DNA from: Nocardia caishijiensis NBRC 108228
Lineage (GTDB): Bacteria; Actinomycetota; Actinomycetes; Mycobacteriales; Mycobacteriaceae
Assembly: GCF_001612825.1 (NCBI RefSeq)
Contig: NZ_BDBE01000025.1
Location: forward strand, 248,001 to 312,000
DNA length: 64,000 bases
Direction of reading: 5' to 3'
Positions 25,739 to 34,672 of the stretch are shown here, one piece after another; the stretch's first letter is position 1, and every line of letters starts with the position of its first letter. The notes under the pieces are model-generated. The model saw only the letters and a program-made list of their open reading frames with translations. It was not told where the DNA came from and ran no database searches. The translations under genes were made by a program, and so were the position numbers.

Positions 25739-26404
25739 CTATTCCAGCGCCCACGTCACCCGGACACTTGCGCCGACCTCGGTCTCGCCGGGGACAACAG
25801 GCACCGGTGAACTGCTGCGCGCGAACATGATCGGTGAATCCATCTCGGCGCTCACGTCGTAGGCGCGGGGTGTGGGTGAGGTGTCCTCGGTGATCTGCAG
25901 CACCGCGCCCAGACGCACCCCCGCGCGCGCCGCGTACTGCTCGGCCTTGGCGAGCGCGTCGTCGTAGGCGGCGTCGCGGGCCTGGACCAGCAGCGGCGCG
26001 GGGTCGGCGATGCCCCGGGTGAGTCCGCCCAGCCGGACGTCGTCGCCGCCCGCGTTCACCGCGGCGGCCACGGTCTCGGCGGGTTCGGCACCGCTGCCCT
26101 CGCGCAGCGCGATGCTGAGACCCGTTGAGGCGAGGTAGCCGACGATCTCGTTGCGGCCGTTGTCGGTGTAGACGGTCTCGGTGCGCACACTGAGCCCGCT
26201 GGTCGCCATGTCGCTGTCGCGCACCCCGGCCGTGCGCAACGCCGCGACCACCGCGTTCACCCGTTGTCCCGCCCGGTCGTAGGCGCCCGCCACCGTGGCG
26301 GCGCGTGACTCCACCGTCAGGGTGACGCGGATCAGGTCGGGGACCGCGCGCACCGTGCCGCGTCCGAAGGTGGTGGTGCTCGGCCGCGTGGATCGTTCGC
26401 TCAC
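25739..26404 (-). CDS. SIMPL-domain protein
   Basis: A 221-residue protein with the SIMPL (DUF541) fold: FGRGTVRAVPDLIRVTLTVE at the N-terminus, DMATSGLSVRTETVY, NEIVGYLASTGLSIAL, and ARDAAYDDALAKAEQYAARA, ending in the VGASVRVTWAL strand. Usually these proteins are secreted; here there is no signal peptide, so it is probably cytoplasmic. The function is unclear. GTG 26404 is preceded by AGGAG. Codirectional with the glutaminase gene 70 bases upstream. Confidence 0.82.
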   Translation of the reverse strand: MSERSTRPSTTTFGRGTVRAVPDLIRVTLTVESRAATVAGAYDRAGQRVNAVVAALRTAGVRDSDMATSGLSVRTETVYTDNGRNEIVGYLASTGLSIALREGSGAEPAETVAAAVNAGGDDVRLGGLTRGIADPAPLLVQARDAAYDDALAKAEQYAARAGVRLGAVLQITEDTSPTPRAYDVSAEMDSPIMFARSSSPVPVVPGETEVGASVRVTWALE

Positions 26405-26474
26405 CGGTGCTCCTGTCGGTCGGGGACTGTTGTGCTGCCCAACGTCTCGCGGCGCCCTCGGGTTCCGCGCCCGG

Positions 26475-28307
26475 TCACTGCGTGCCGGAGATGGTGCGCA
26501 CCGTGGCTTCCATCTGGGCGTACGCACCGGCCGCGAGCCGTTGCAGCAGGGCGAGTTTGAGCTTCGGACGCACCTCGGTGAGCGAATCGAACACCGCCGG
26601 GCTCAGCACCGCCACCCGCACCGGTGTCTCGGCGATCACCGCGTTGACGAACGGCTTGCCCACCAGCATGGGAACCTCGCCGAACGACATCCCCGCCGAC
26701 AGCGTCACCAACCGGTGTATCCGCCCGTCGGTGCCGGGAAAGGTGAGCCGCACCCGCCCGTCCAGGATCAGATACAGCCCCGACCGCTGGTCGCCACGTT
26801 CGGCGATCGTCTCGCCTCGGGCGAAGGTTCGCGCGCCGAAATCGGCGGCGAGCCGGGCGCGATCCTCGGGGTCGAGTGCGGCAAGCAGCGGGTGCTCGTC
26901 GAGGGCGATCGAGGTGGTCTCGCCGGTTCCCGGCGGGCGGTGCCGCGCGAGCACGACGTCCTCGCACCATTCGGTGGCCGTGTCGCGATCGATGAACACC
27001 CGTCCGCGCGGATCGTCGGCCCGCAGGCTCGACACGTCGTGCCCGAGCTTGGCGTCGGGATCGACCAGAGCCACCCGCACACCGGCGGGTGCGAGTTCGG
27101 CCTGCAGCGAGTCGAGCATCTCGCGTGCCACCACGCTCACCTCGCCGACCCGGCGCACATCGATGGCCAGCGCGTCGAGCTCCGCCGCGGCCGCCTCGAT
27201 CGCGCGGATCGCGCGTTCGGCACCGGAGAACAGCAGGTCGCCGTGCAGTTCGTAGACGCGGGCGCGGTCACCGTGCGCGGCGAGCACGGCGGCATCGTCG
27301 GGGGAGCGGCGCATCCGCGAGGGCAGCTCCGACACCGAGTGCTCGGCGCGGATGGCGGTGCGCGCGGAGCGGGTCACGTGACAGAAGTGCAGTTCGAGCC
27401 GCCGCGACAGCTCCCGGCAGGCGGCCACCCCGCGCACACTGTTGCCGTGGGCGTCCAGGCGCGGCGAGTACACCGCGATGCCGAGTTGGCCGGGCAGCAC
27501 GGCGATGATCCCGCCACCCACTCCGCTCTTGGCGGGCAGCCCCACCGTGGTCACCCAGTCGCCCGCCGCGTTGTACATGCCGCAGGTGGTCATCACACTG
27601 AGCACCCGTTCGGTCAGTGCCGTCGACAACGCCCGCTCGTGGGTGGTCGGGTTCATGCCGTTGTCGGCCAGTGTCGCGGCCATCACCGCCAGGTCGGCAC
27701 ACGTCACCTCGATCGAGCATTGGCGGAAGTAGCGGTCGACGACGGCGTCGGGGTCGACGTCGATGATCCCGACCGAACGCAGCATGTAGCCGATCGCCCG
27801 ATTGCGGTATCCGGTACGCGCTTCCGACTGGTACACGGCATCGTTCACCCGCAGCTCCCGTCCGGCGAAGCGCGAGTAGCAGTTCCGCACACGCTCGAAT
27901 TCGTCGGGCCCCTTGATCAGCGAGGCGGCGGTGATCGCCCCGGAGTTGATCATCGGGTTGCTCGGGCGCTGGGTGTCGGGTTCGAGCGCGATCTCGTTGA
28001 ACGGTTCGCCCGAGGGTTCCACATCGATGTGGCGGGCGACTTCGTCGAGTCCGCGGTCGGCCAGGGCGAGGGCGTAGGTGAACGGTTTGGAGATCGACTG
28101 GATGGTGAACCCGGCATCGGTGTCGCCGACCCGGTGGACCAGCCCGTCGGCGGTGGCCAGGCACAGCCCGAACGAGTCAGGGGCGACGGCGGCGAGTTCG
28201 GGGATGTAGTCGGCGGGCGCGCCGGAGGTGTCGTCTCGGCAGGCCGCGTACACCTCGTCGAGAATGCCCGCGACCACCCCGGGATCGATCCTGCTCGGTT
28301 CGGCCAC
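26475..28307 (-). CDS. glsA: glutaminase fused to STAS and cyclic-nucleotide-binding domains
   Basis: A 610-residue protein. Residues about 1-310 form a complete serine-dependent glutaminase (glutamine to glutamate and ammonia): Ser71-x-x-Lys74 in SISK, Asn121 in MINSGAI, Glu162 and Asn169, Tyr193, Tyr245 and Val263 in KSGVGGG line up with the known active site. About 325-430 is a STAS-like domain (VYELHGDLLFSGAERAI ... AIDVRRVGEVSVVA). About 470-590 is a cNMP-binding domain (FARGETIAERGDQRSGLYLI, MSFGEVPML). The tail suggests control of activity by a nucleotide or partner. GTG 28307 has a leaderless -10; an ATG further upstream at 28550 would give low-complexity residues. Confidence 0.9.
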   Translation of the reverse strand: MAEPSRIDPGVVAGILDEVYAACRDDTSGAPADYIPELAAVAPDSFGLCLATADGLVHRVGDTDAGFTIQSISKPFTYALALADRGLDEVARHIDVEPSGEPFNEIALEPDTQRPSNPMINSGAITAASLIKGPDEFERVRNCYSRFAGRELRVNDAVYQSEARTGYRNRAIGYMLRSVGIIDVDPDAVVDRYFRQCSIEVTCADLAVMAATLADNGMNPTTHERALSTALTERVLSVMTTCGMYNAAGDWVTTVGLPAKSGVGGGIIAVLPGQLGIAVYSPRLDAHGNSVRGVAACRELSRRLELHFCHVTRSARTAIRAEHSVSELPSRMRRSPDDAAVLAAHGDRARVYELHGDLLFSGAERAIRAIEAAAAELDALAIDVRRVGEVSVVAREMLDSLQAELAPAGVRVALVDPDAKLGHDVSSLRADDPRGRVFIDRDTATEWCEDVVLARHRPPGTGETTSIALDEHPLLAALDPEDRARLAADFGARTFARGETIAERGDQRSGLYLILDGRVRLTFPGTDGRIHRLVTLSAGMSFGEVPMLVGKPFVNAVIAETPVRVAVLSPAVFDSLTEVRPKLKLALLQRLAAGAYAQMEATVRTISGTQ

Positions 28308-28313
28308 AGCGTC

Positions 28314-28319
28314 ACTGTA
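28314..28319 (-). promoter_or_regulatory. -10 element of a leaderless promoter (glutaminase)
   Basis: Minus strand TACAGT, 6 bases, GTG 28307. Confidence 0.55.
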
Positions 28320-28522
28320 GGGGGCATTGACAGGGGTTCCGTGGTCGACGCGCGGAGAGACTGTGCTCACAGGTCGAGCCGGTCGGGCGGGGGTGCGCCC
28401 GCTGGTCGGCGGGTGGTCGGGACTACCGTCGGCAGTGCACGACACCGGACGGGGGCTTTCGCCCGTCGCCCGGCCAAATACACTGGGCGGATCAATCGGA
28501 AGTCCGGAGGGAGCGAGTTCAG

Positions 28523-30412
28523 GTGGGAGTGCTGTCGCGGGTGGATTCACCCGAAGATCTGCGCCGGCTGAGCGTGCCGCAGCTGCGGGAACTGGCGGAC
28601 GAGATCCGCGAGTTCCTCGTGGCGAAGGTCGCCGCCACCGGTGGTCATCTCGGCCCCAACCTCGGTGTGGTCGAGCTGACCATCGCCCTGCACCGGATCT
28701 TCGACTCCCCGGCCGACCCGTTGATCTTCGACACCGGCCACCAGGCCTACGTGCACAAGATCCTCACCGGCCGCAAGGACCGCTTCGACACCCTGCGCAT
28801 GCGCGACGGCCTGTCCGGCTACCCCAGTCGGTCCGAGAGCGAGCACGACTGGGTGGAGTCCTCGCACGCCTCGGCCGCCCTGTCCTACGCCGACGGCCTG
28901 GCCAAGGCGTTCTCGCTCACCGACCAGAGCCGCACCGTGGTGGCCGTCGTCGGTGACGGCGCGCTCACCGGCGGCATGTGCTGGGAGGCGCTCAACAACA
29001 TCGCCGGTGCCGACCGCCCGGTGGTGGTCGTGGTCAACGACAACGGCCGCTCCTACGCCCCGACCATCGGTGGCCTCGCCGACCGGCTCACCGCCCTGCG
29101 CACCCAGCCCGCCTACGAACACGCCCTCGACACCGGGAAACGTCTGCTGAAAAGCATTCCGGCCGTGGGTGATTCGGCGTACTCGATGGTGCACGCGCTC
29201 AAGGCCGGGATCAAGGACGCGGTGAGCCCGCAGGAACTGTTCGGCGATCTCGGCATGAAGTACGTCGGCCCCGTCGACGGCCACGACCTGGTGGCGCTCG
29301 AGGCGGCCATGCGCCGCGCCAAGGACTTCGGCGGCCCGGTCGTGGTGCACGTGGTCACCCGCAAGGGCAACGGCTACGAGCACGCCGAGAACCATGTCGC
29401 CGACCAGATGCACGCCTGCGACCCGATCGACCCGCTCACCGGCCGCCCCCTGGCGGGCAAGAAGGCCAAGGGCTGGACGGCGGTGTTCTCCGAGGAGCTC
29501 ATCGAGCACGCCGCGCGCCGCGACGACATCGTCGCCATCACCGCCGCCATGCCCGGTCCCACCGGTCTGGCCGCTTTCGGTGAGCGCTTCCCCGAGCGCA
29601 TGTTCGACGTCGGCATCGCCGAGCAGCACGCCATGACCTCCGCCGCGGGTCTCGCGCTCGGCGGCATGCACCCCGTGGTCGCCATCTACGCCACCTTCCT
29701 CAACCGTGCCTTCGACCAGTTGCTGATGGATGTGGCGCTGCTGAAGCAGCCCGTCACCGTCGTGCTGGACCGGGCGGGCATCACCGGCCCCGACGGTGCC
29801 AGCCACAACGGCATGTGGGACTTCTCGCTGCTCGGCATCATCCCCGGCATCCGCGTGGCGGCCCCTCGCGACGGCGCCACCCTGCGTGAGGAACTCACCG
29901 AGGCGCTCGCCGTCACCGACGGCCCCACGGTGCTGCGTTTCCCGAAAGGCACTGTCGCCGAAGACATCACCGCCGTCGAACGACTCGACGGTCTCGACAT
30001 CCTGCGCCTGGCCGTCCCCGGCTCGGCCCAGTCCCAGCACGGCGACGTCCTGCTCGTCGCCGTGGGCCCCTTCGCCGACACCGCCATGCGCGTCGCCGAA
30101 AACCTCGCCCCCCACGGCATCTCGGTCACCGTGGTCGACCCGCGCTGGGTCCTCCCCATCTCGGACACCCTCGTGAAACTCGCCGAGAACTACCGCCTGG
30201 TCGTGACCCTCGAAGACGGCGGCCTACACGGCGGCATCGGCTCCACCCTCTCCGCCCACCTCCGCGCCGCGGGCCTCGACATCCCCACCCGAGACCTCGG
30301 CGTCCCCCAACAATTCCTCGACCACGCCTCCCGCCCCCAAATCCTCGAGGACCTGGGCCTGACCCCCGAAGCCATCACCCAACGCATCACCGCCTGGCTC
30401 GGCACTCACTGA
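28523..30412 (+). CDS. dxs: 1-deoxy-D-xylulose-5-phosphate synthase
   Basis: A 629-residue thiamine-diphosphate enzyme that condenses pyruvate and glyceraldehyde 3-phosphate, the entry step of the MEP isoprenoid pathway. Motifs: [17 protein letters not shown] and [16 protein letters not shown]; the ThDP/Mg site [16 protein letters not shown] with VVNDN; and the transketolase half [20 protein letters not shown] and [22 protein letters not shown] 28523 has GGAGGG upstream, and a TACACT near 28479 is a likely -10. The last ~350 bases shift to C-rich codons. In mycobacteria its neighbour is the ribonuclease D-like gene; here an 11-kb island intervenes. Confidence 0.96.
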   Translation: MGVLSRVDSPEDLRRLSVPQLRELADEIREFLVAKVAATGGHLGPNLGVVELTIALHRIFDSPADPLIFDTGHQAYVHKILTGRKDRFDTLRMRDGLSGYPSRSESEHDWVESSHASAALSYADGLAKAFSLTDQSRTVVAVVGDGALTGGMCWEALNNIAGADRPVVVVVNDNGRSYAPTIGGLADRLTALRTQPAYEHALDTGKRLLKSIPAVGDSAYSMVHALKAGIKDAVSPQELFGDLGMKYVGPVDGHDLVALEAAMRRAKDFGGPVVVHVVTRKGNGYEHAENHVADQMHACDPIDPLTGRPLAGKKAKGWTAVFSEELIEHAARRDDIVAITAAMPGPTGLAAFGERFPERMFDVGIAEQHAMTSAAGLALGGMHPVVAIYATFLNRAFDQLLMDVALLKQPVTVVLDRAGITGPDGASHNGMWDFSLLGIIPGIRVAAPRDGATLREELTEALAVTDGPTVLRFPKGTVAEDITAVERLDGLDILRLAVPGSAQSQHGDVLLVAVGPFADTAMRVAENLAPHGISVTVVDPRWVLPISDTLVKLAENYRLVVTLEDGGLHGGIGSTLSAHLRAAGLDIPTRDLGVPQQFLDHASRPQILEDLGLTPEAITQRITAWLGTH

Positions 30413-30457
30413 ATCTGCGCGAGGCGGCGCTGGTGCCCCAAATCCCACATGTTTGGT

Positions 30458-30489
30458 GTCCGATCTGCCGGTTCCTGGTGTGTTCGGAC
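30458..30489. promoter_or_regulatory. inverted repeat in the vapBC promoter region
   Basis: GTCCGA (30458-30463) and TCGGAC (30484-30489) are inverted repeats just upstream of the -10 at 30504. VapBC complexes usually bind such repeats to repress themselves. Inference. Confidence 0.35.
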
Positions 30490-30503
30490 GCCGAGTTATG
30501 GTG

Positions 30504-30509
30504 TAGCGT
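30504..30509 (+). promoter_or_regulatory. -10 element of a leaderless promoter (vapBC)
   Basis: TAGCGT, 6 bases, ATG 30516. Confidence 0.5.
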
Positions 30510-30515
30510 TGATGC

Positions 30516-30767
30516 ATGGCGCGTATGAGTGTTGATGTCAACGAAGAGTGGCTCGAGGCTGCCCAGGAAGTGCTTGGGACGCCGACCAAGGTCGCGACCA
30601 TCAACGAGGCATTGCGCGCTTTCGCTGTCCGGAAGCAGGCCGAGGCGATTGTCGACGCGTTCGACAGCGTCGAGGTGGACGTTGCGGACTCCGCCCAGGG
30701 GTGGCGGACCGGTGGGCGGGATCTAGCACGGCTGGCTGAGGATGTCCGACGCGACAACGTCGCCTGA
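30516..30767 (+). CDS. vapB: VapB-family antitoxin
   Basis: An 83-residue protein. The N-terminal part (MSVDVNEEWLEAAQEVLG, TKVATINEALRAFAVRKQAE) is a ribbon-helix-helix DNA-binding domain; the Asp/Arg-rich tail probably wraps the VapC toxin. The stop overlaps the vapC ATG by one base (TGATG). It should repress its own promoter and neutralise VapC. Confidence 0.85.
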   Translation: MARMSVDVNEEWLEAAQEVLGTPTKVATINEALRAFAVRKQAEAIVDAFDSVEVDVADSAQGWRTGGRDLARLAEDVRRDNVA

Positions 30768-31186
30768 TGGCGCCCCCGGTCTATCTCGCCGACACGTCTG
30801 TTTTCGTACTCCGTGCACGTCATCAAGTCGTTCGGCAGCGGTTCGCCGATCTGCTGACGAATGGTCGGCTCGCCGCCTGCCAGATGACTGCTCTCGAGTA
30901 CCTCAACAATGCACCAGACCCCGCCGGATACGAAACCCTCTGGGGTGCCCTGCATTCCATGCGCTGGGTCGACGTTACGACCGAGTCGATGGATCGCGCG
31001 CTGGAAGTGCACCGTGAACTCGCCAAGCACAGCCATCATCGCAATTTCAAGTTGCCGGACCTGATCATCGCCGCGGCAGCCGAACTCGACGGGGCCACGG
31101 TTCTGCACTACGACACCGACTTCGACCGAATCGCCGAAATCACGGGCCAACCGTGCGAGTGGGTGGCGGAGCGGGGATCCCTCTGA
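30767..31186 (+). CDS. vapC: VapC-family PIN-domain ribonuclease toxin
   Basis: A 139-residue PIN domain. The acidic site is complete: Asp9 in YLADTS, Glu44 in TALEYL, Asp98 in KLPDLIIAAAAE and the HYDTDFD cluster at residues 114-120. VapC toxins cut tRNA or rRNA when free of antitoxin. It sits at the left edge of the Rhs island, and its base composition is slightly less GC-rich than dxs. A strong hairpin follows. Confidence 0.88.
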   Translation: MAPPVYLADTSVFVLRARHQVVRQRFADLLTNGRLAACQMTALEYLNNAPDPAGYETLWGALHSMRWVDVTTESMDRALEVHRELAKHSHHRNFKLPDLIIAAAAELDGATVLHYDTDFDRIAEITGQPCEWVAERGSL

Positions 31187-31210
31187 ACTCGCTCCATACG
31201 TGCACTGGTA

Positions 31211-31242
31211 TCCCTGCCGCGCAGTTGGACTCGCGGCAGGGA
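31211..31242. terminator. convergent terminator hairpin between vapC and the EspG-like gene
   Basis: A perfect 11-base stem (31211-31221 with 31232-31242, TCCCTGCCGCG/CGCGGCAGGGA) with a 10-base loop, no U-tract on either side. Its position between converging stops supports a bidirectional terminator. Confidence 0.6.
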
Positions 31243-31247
31243 CTGAT

Positions 31248-32012
31248 CTACCGGTAAGAAGGCTCGTTGTCCTCGCGGTGGATCGCCAGGGTGGTCTTCA
31301 TCAGGCGGATCAGTGATTGGCGGGCGTCGGTGAGGTCGCCGGGGCGGGCTTCGACCACCGAACCGCGCTGGGTCACCAGGTAGCGTCCGTCGGGGAAGTC
31401 CATCACGTGGAATCCCTGGCCGGGTTGGGGGCGGTTGTCGACCGCCGCGCCGGGGTAACCGGCCAGGTAGACCAGTGTCGACCGGGTGCGGCCGAAGAAC
31501 GCCTCCGCCTTTTCCTGTGGGGTGCGGCGGTCGGCCGCCCACGGGTCGTAGGGGGTTTCCTCCTCGAGGTCGTTGGTGTTCATGGAGAACACGTCCGCGC
31601 GGGCGGCGTCGGTGCGGGGCAGGCGGGCCAGCAGTTTGTCGGGGAGTTGGTCGATGTCGAGCATGCTCATCCGGATGTCGCCGCCGTCACGGTCCATCGG
31701 TACCCGCTGCTGTTCCACCAGCACCGCCGAGCGGTCACGCACGGCGGCGAAGGACCGCAGCTTCTCACCCTCGCCGTAACCGGCCAGTTCGAATCGCGCT
31801 TCCGGGTCGAGCAGCAACCGCACCGCCCCGTCCAGCGACTCGTCGAACATCGGGACTATCCGCTGCGCCTCCTCCTGCCAGAGTCGGTCGTAATCGGCGA
31901 CGGTCTCGGCGTCGGAATGCGTCTGCAACGGGTAGGGCAGCACGTCGCGGTCGGCCGCGCGCCACAGCACGGTGAATCCGAGCGCACTGAACTGCCACTG
32001 TTTGCCGCTCAT
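31248..32012 (-). CDS. EspG-family ESX secretion chaperone (ESX-associated)
   Basis: A 254-residue soluble protein. The N-terminus WQFSALGFTVLWRAADRDVL-PYPL and the C-terminal GRYLVTQRGSVVEARPGDLT segment are typical of EspG proteins, which bind the tips of PE/PPE substrates and keep them secretion-competent for type VII systems. Its start overlaps the stop of the WxG/PPE-like gene by 4 bases (ATGA), strong support for its being that protein's chaperone. Last gene in a four-gene leftward operon. The fold call is moderately sure. Confidence 0.72.
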   Translation of the reverse strand: MSGKQWQFSALGFTVLWRAADRDVLPYPLQTHSDAETVADYDRLWQEEAQRIVPMFDESLDGAVRLLLDPEARFELAGYGEGEKLRSFAAVRDRSAVLVEQQRVPMDRDGGDIRMSMLDIDQLPDKLLARLPRTDAARADVFSMNTNDLEEETPYDPWAADRRTPQEKAEAFFGRTRSTLVYLAGYPGAAVDNRPQPGQGFHVMDFPDGRYLVTQRGSVVEARPGDLTDARQSLIRLMKTTLAIHREDNEPSYR

Positions 32013-33307
32013 TCGCCGATCACCGGTGGCACCGTCTTGACCCGCTGGTCCTCAGCGAGGCCGGTCAACTCCTCGCCGTTCTGCTGGTTGATCAGGTAGT
32101 CCTTCGTCTTGGATTCGTTGTCGTCGTCGCCCTTGCCGCGCGCGCCGCCACCACCCATGGCGCCCATGCCTGGCATCCCCGCGCGACCGGATGTGCCCGC
32201 ACCCGAACCGGCACTCGCACCGGACTTTCCAGCGGTCGCGCCACCCGGGGTACCGGGCATGGATGTACCCGCTCCCGGTACGCCACTGCCCGGCGAGGAG
32301 CCGCCCGGTGACCCGGTGCCGGGCGAACCGCCGGTGCCGGTTGGCAGCGTCGATCCCGGTGTCCCGGCCGGGGACGTGGGATTCTCCAGCGTGTTCTGTG
32401 GCGTCACCGCGGCGGGCTCTTCGGTCTCCGGCGTGCTGGTGTCACCGGTGTCCTCGTCGTCGGACGGGTCTTCGGTCGTCGGCTCTTCGGTCGTGGGTTC
32501 CTCGGTGGTGGGCAGCTCGGTCGTCGGATTCTGCGTCGTCGGTGTGTCGGTGGACGGTTTGCCCGTGGTCGAGCCCGGATCGCCGTTGTTGCCACCGGGA
32601 TTCGCACCTGGATCGACCGGGTTGTACGGCTGCGGAACCAGCGGCACATCCTCGTCCGCTTTCCGAACCGCCTGGTAGAAAACACCTTCGACCAATTCGG
32701 CCGCTTCGGTCTTCGCGGTGTCGGCGTTGTGCGTGTTCATCTTCCAGGTGGGGCCGGGAATCCAGCTCGCGACACCGCTGATGAACGACCCGTCGTGCGG
32801 CTTGGCGCGGTCTTTGGTCACCTGCATGGCCGACTGTACGAGCTTCACCTTCTCGGCCATCATCTGCGCGGAGGTCAGCAGGTTGCTCGATTTGCTGACA
32901 TAGTCCGCGATACCGGCACCCGCGCTGGCTGCCGCACCACCCGTCCACTTCTCCGCGATCGCCTTCTGGATCTCGGAGTCGTACGTCTTCAAACCGGTTT
33001 CGAGCCTGTTGCGCAGTGTCTCCCAGCGGGTGTGCAGCGCGCTGACATCGGTGATCGACATGGCGGAGACACGGTCGTACAGGTCGTCCATATTGCGTGG
33101 ATCCTTGTAGGAACCTTCGGTGACCTGAGGCTTCTGGTATTGACCGTCGAAAACGGAGCTCAATTCGGTGAGCCGGTTGCGGGCGATGGTGGCGTCAGGG
33201 CTCTCGTCCATCGAGCGCGTAGGTTTGCTGCCGTCGGCGTAGTCCTTCAACTGGAAGTAGGTCGAAACAACCGGCACCGACCGTCCCACTGCTTCTAGGA
33301 ACGACAT
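32009..33307 (-). CDS. WxG/PPE-like putative ESX substrate with Pro/Thr-rich tail
   Basis: 432 residues from ATG 33307 (a GTG sits one codon earlier). Residues 1-205 are helical with an AEKWTGGAA WxG turn near residue 122 and long heptad-like segments, as in PPE or WXG-type ESX substrates. Residues ~225-320 are low complexity (PTTEEPTTEEPTTED), followed by a Gly/Ser/Pro/Met-rich stretch and a short conserved end (LINQQNGEELTGLAEDQRVK). No signal peptide. Overlapping starts tie it to the genes on both sides. Most likely exported by an ESX system; whether effector or transport partner of the Rhs toxin is open. Confidence 0.68.
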   Translation of the reverse strand: MSFLEAVGRSVPVVSTYFQLKDYADGSKPTRSMDESPDATIARNRLTELSSVFDGQYQKPQVTEGSYKDPRNMDDLYDRVSAMSITDVSALHTRWETLRNRLETGLKTYDSEIQKAIAEKWTGGAAASAGAGIADYVSKSSNLLTSAQMMAEKVKLVQSAMQVTKDRAKPHDGSFISGVASWIPGPTWKMNTHNADTAKTEAAELVEGVFYQAVRKADEDVPLVPQPYNPVDPGANPGGNNGDPGSTTGKPSTDTPTTQNPTTELPTTEEPTTEEPTTEDPSDDEDTGDTSTPETEEPAAVTPQNTLENPTSPAGTPGSTLPTGTGGSPGTGSPGGSSPGSGVPGAGTSMPGTPGGATAGKSGASAGSGAGTSGRAGMPGMGAMGGGGARGKGDDDNESKTKDYLINQQNGEELTGLAEDQRVKTVPPVIGE

Positions 33308-33702
33308 CACTTACCTCCGGCGGGAATGTTGTTGCCCAGTGCATTCGTGTCCGCAGCCCCCGATTCGTCCTGGCTCTCGTACTTCTTCACCGAGATGTCG
33401 ATGGTGTCGCGGATCAGGGTGAGGACTTCGATGTGCTCTTGGAACGCGGTGTTGAAATCGCGTTCTCCGCCAACGGCTTTCATGCCGAGCATCTTGGCCA
33501 GCTCGTCCGCGCAGTCGAATCGGCCGAGGCCGGAGACAGTCGCCAGCGACTGCAGGTCGTTTTTCAACTGGTTGAACAAGTTGATCTGATTGTTGCTCGC
33601 ATCTCGGCAACTCGTTGCCACTGACGGGTCCAAGTACAGGCGACCTGCCTTAGCCTCCTCGTTCAGATACTGCCAGCGGGACTTCTCATCAGACGGAGCC
33701 AC
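33307..33702 (-). CDS. small ESX-associated protein of unknown function
   Basis: A 131-residue soluble, helical protein (DEKSRWQYLNEEAKAGRLYL, then NQINLFNQLKNDLQSLATV and AFQEHIEVLTLIRDTIDISV), with no WxG motif. It is the size of WXG100 or PE-type partners and sits directly before the PPE-like gene, with a one-base overlap (TGATG). It is therefore a plausible helical partner of that protein. I do not recognise the family. GTG start at 33702 with AAGGGGG upstream. Confidence 0.6.
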   Translation of the reverse strand: MAPSDEKSRWQYLNEEAKAGRLYLDPSVATSCRDASNNQINLFNQLKNDLQSLATVSGLGRFDCADELAKMLGMKAVGGERDFNTAFQEHIEVLTLIRDTIDISVKKYESQDESGAADTNALGNNIPAGGK

Positions 33703-33727
33703 CGCACCCCCTTACTCGTCGCGACTT

Positions 33728-34273
33728 CTATTTGGGAAAAAGTGGAACAATCGCCTCCGCGATCGGCTGCAACCTTTCACACGGTGGAACGGTCTTCGCC
33801 TGGACGCCCGTGTTCAGAAGGTCCAGCTGAGCGAGCCCGCTCGCAGTCGAAAATGCGATTGAGCAATCTTCATCTGCGTCGTAGTGGCTTTGCCGGAACT
33901 GCACACCACTACGCCCACCGATCACGACATCCTTGAATTCGATGTTGGTGGGTTTCGCTCTCACTTCAGCGATCGTGTGAATCGTCGAGTAGACGCCGAT
34001 GCCCCAGCCAGACGGGAACTCCGCGTCATCCCAGCGACAGATCTTCCAACCCGGCTCCTCGACCCCGAGGATCCCCGACCGCTTCGAACCGACACCCAAC
34101 CCCAGCCCAGTCAACGTCGAGTCCGGGATCTGCGTACACGGATCCCACAGCGCCGCCGTAGCCGCCGCCGTATCCGTACTCGGCTGCGCAGTACCCGTCT
34201 CGGTACCGGAACACCCGCCCACCGCCAGCACTCCGCACATCAGGCCGACCACCATCGCCGATTGTCGCCGCAC
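33728..34273 (-). CDS. DUF3558-family lipoprotein
   Basis: A 181-residue secreted lipoprotein. A signal peptide (VGLMCGVLAVGGC) ends in a lipobox VGGC, followed by a Ser/Thr-rich spacer and the DUF3558 core: LWDPCTQIPDSTLTGLGL, KICRWDD, VVIGGRSGVQFRQS, CSIAFSTASGLAQLDLL, with paired Cys that may form disulfides. GTG 34273 is preferred because GGAGG lies 6 bases upstream; ATG 34279 abuts it. First gene of the leftward operon. Such lipoproteins often accompany ESX or toxin loci in Nocardia, but their role is unknown. Confidence 0.75.
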   Translation of the reverse strand: MRRQSAMVVGLMCGVLAVGGCSGTETGTAQPSTDTAAATAALWDPCTQIPDSTLTGLGLGVGSKRSGILGVEEPGWKICRWDDAEFPSGWGIGVYSTIHTIAEVRAKPTNIEFKDVVIGGRSGVQFRQSHYDADEDCSIAFSTASGLAQLDLLNTGVQAKTVPPCERLQPIAEAIVPLFPK

Positions 34274-34672
34274 GAGCATCCTCCGTCTCCCCGATCGCCC
34301 GAGCCGCAGCCCAGCCATACCGAACCAATCCCACGCGGCGCCCGATCGCTCCCCGCATCCGGGCCGCTCTGTCGTCGCGCCTAGCCTACGACACCGTCGC
34401 GCCGAGAACACCCGGCGTTCCGGTCGTCGTGATCGGTCCCGGCACAGCACTGCGTCATCAGGGTTGGACGCAGCGAAGCCCTGTGCGGTTCCATCGTTTT
34501 CGTCACCCGAAGATCGGCCTTCCGATCGGCTACGCTCGGCAACTGGCACTGCGTGCCGCAACCCGGAGCGGGCGCATTCGCGCTGTTGCGGGTCGTTCTG
34601 GTTCGACACCGGATGGTCGACGGGCTCGGGAGTGCCCACCATGCGGAGTGCACATGAGGGGTGGGACGTCCG
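34274..34672. other. divergent promoter region of the ESX-Rhs island
   Basis: 399 bases between the lipoprotein operon (left) and the toxin operon (right). TAGGCT on the minus strand (34388-34383) and TACGCT on the plus strand near 34530 are candidate -10 elements. No convincing gene or repeat was seen. Confidence 0.35.
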
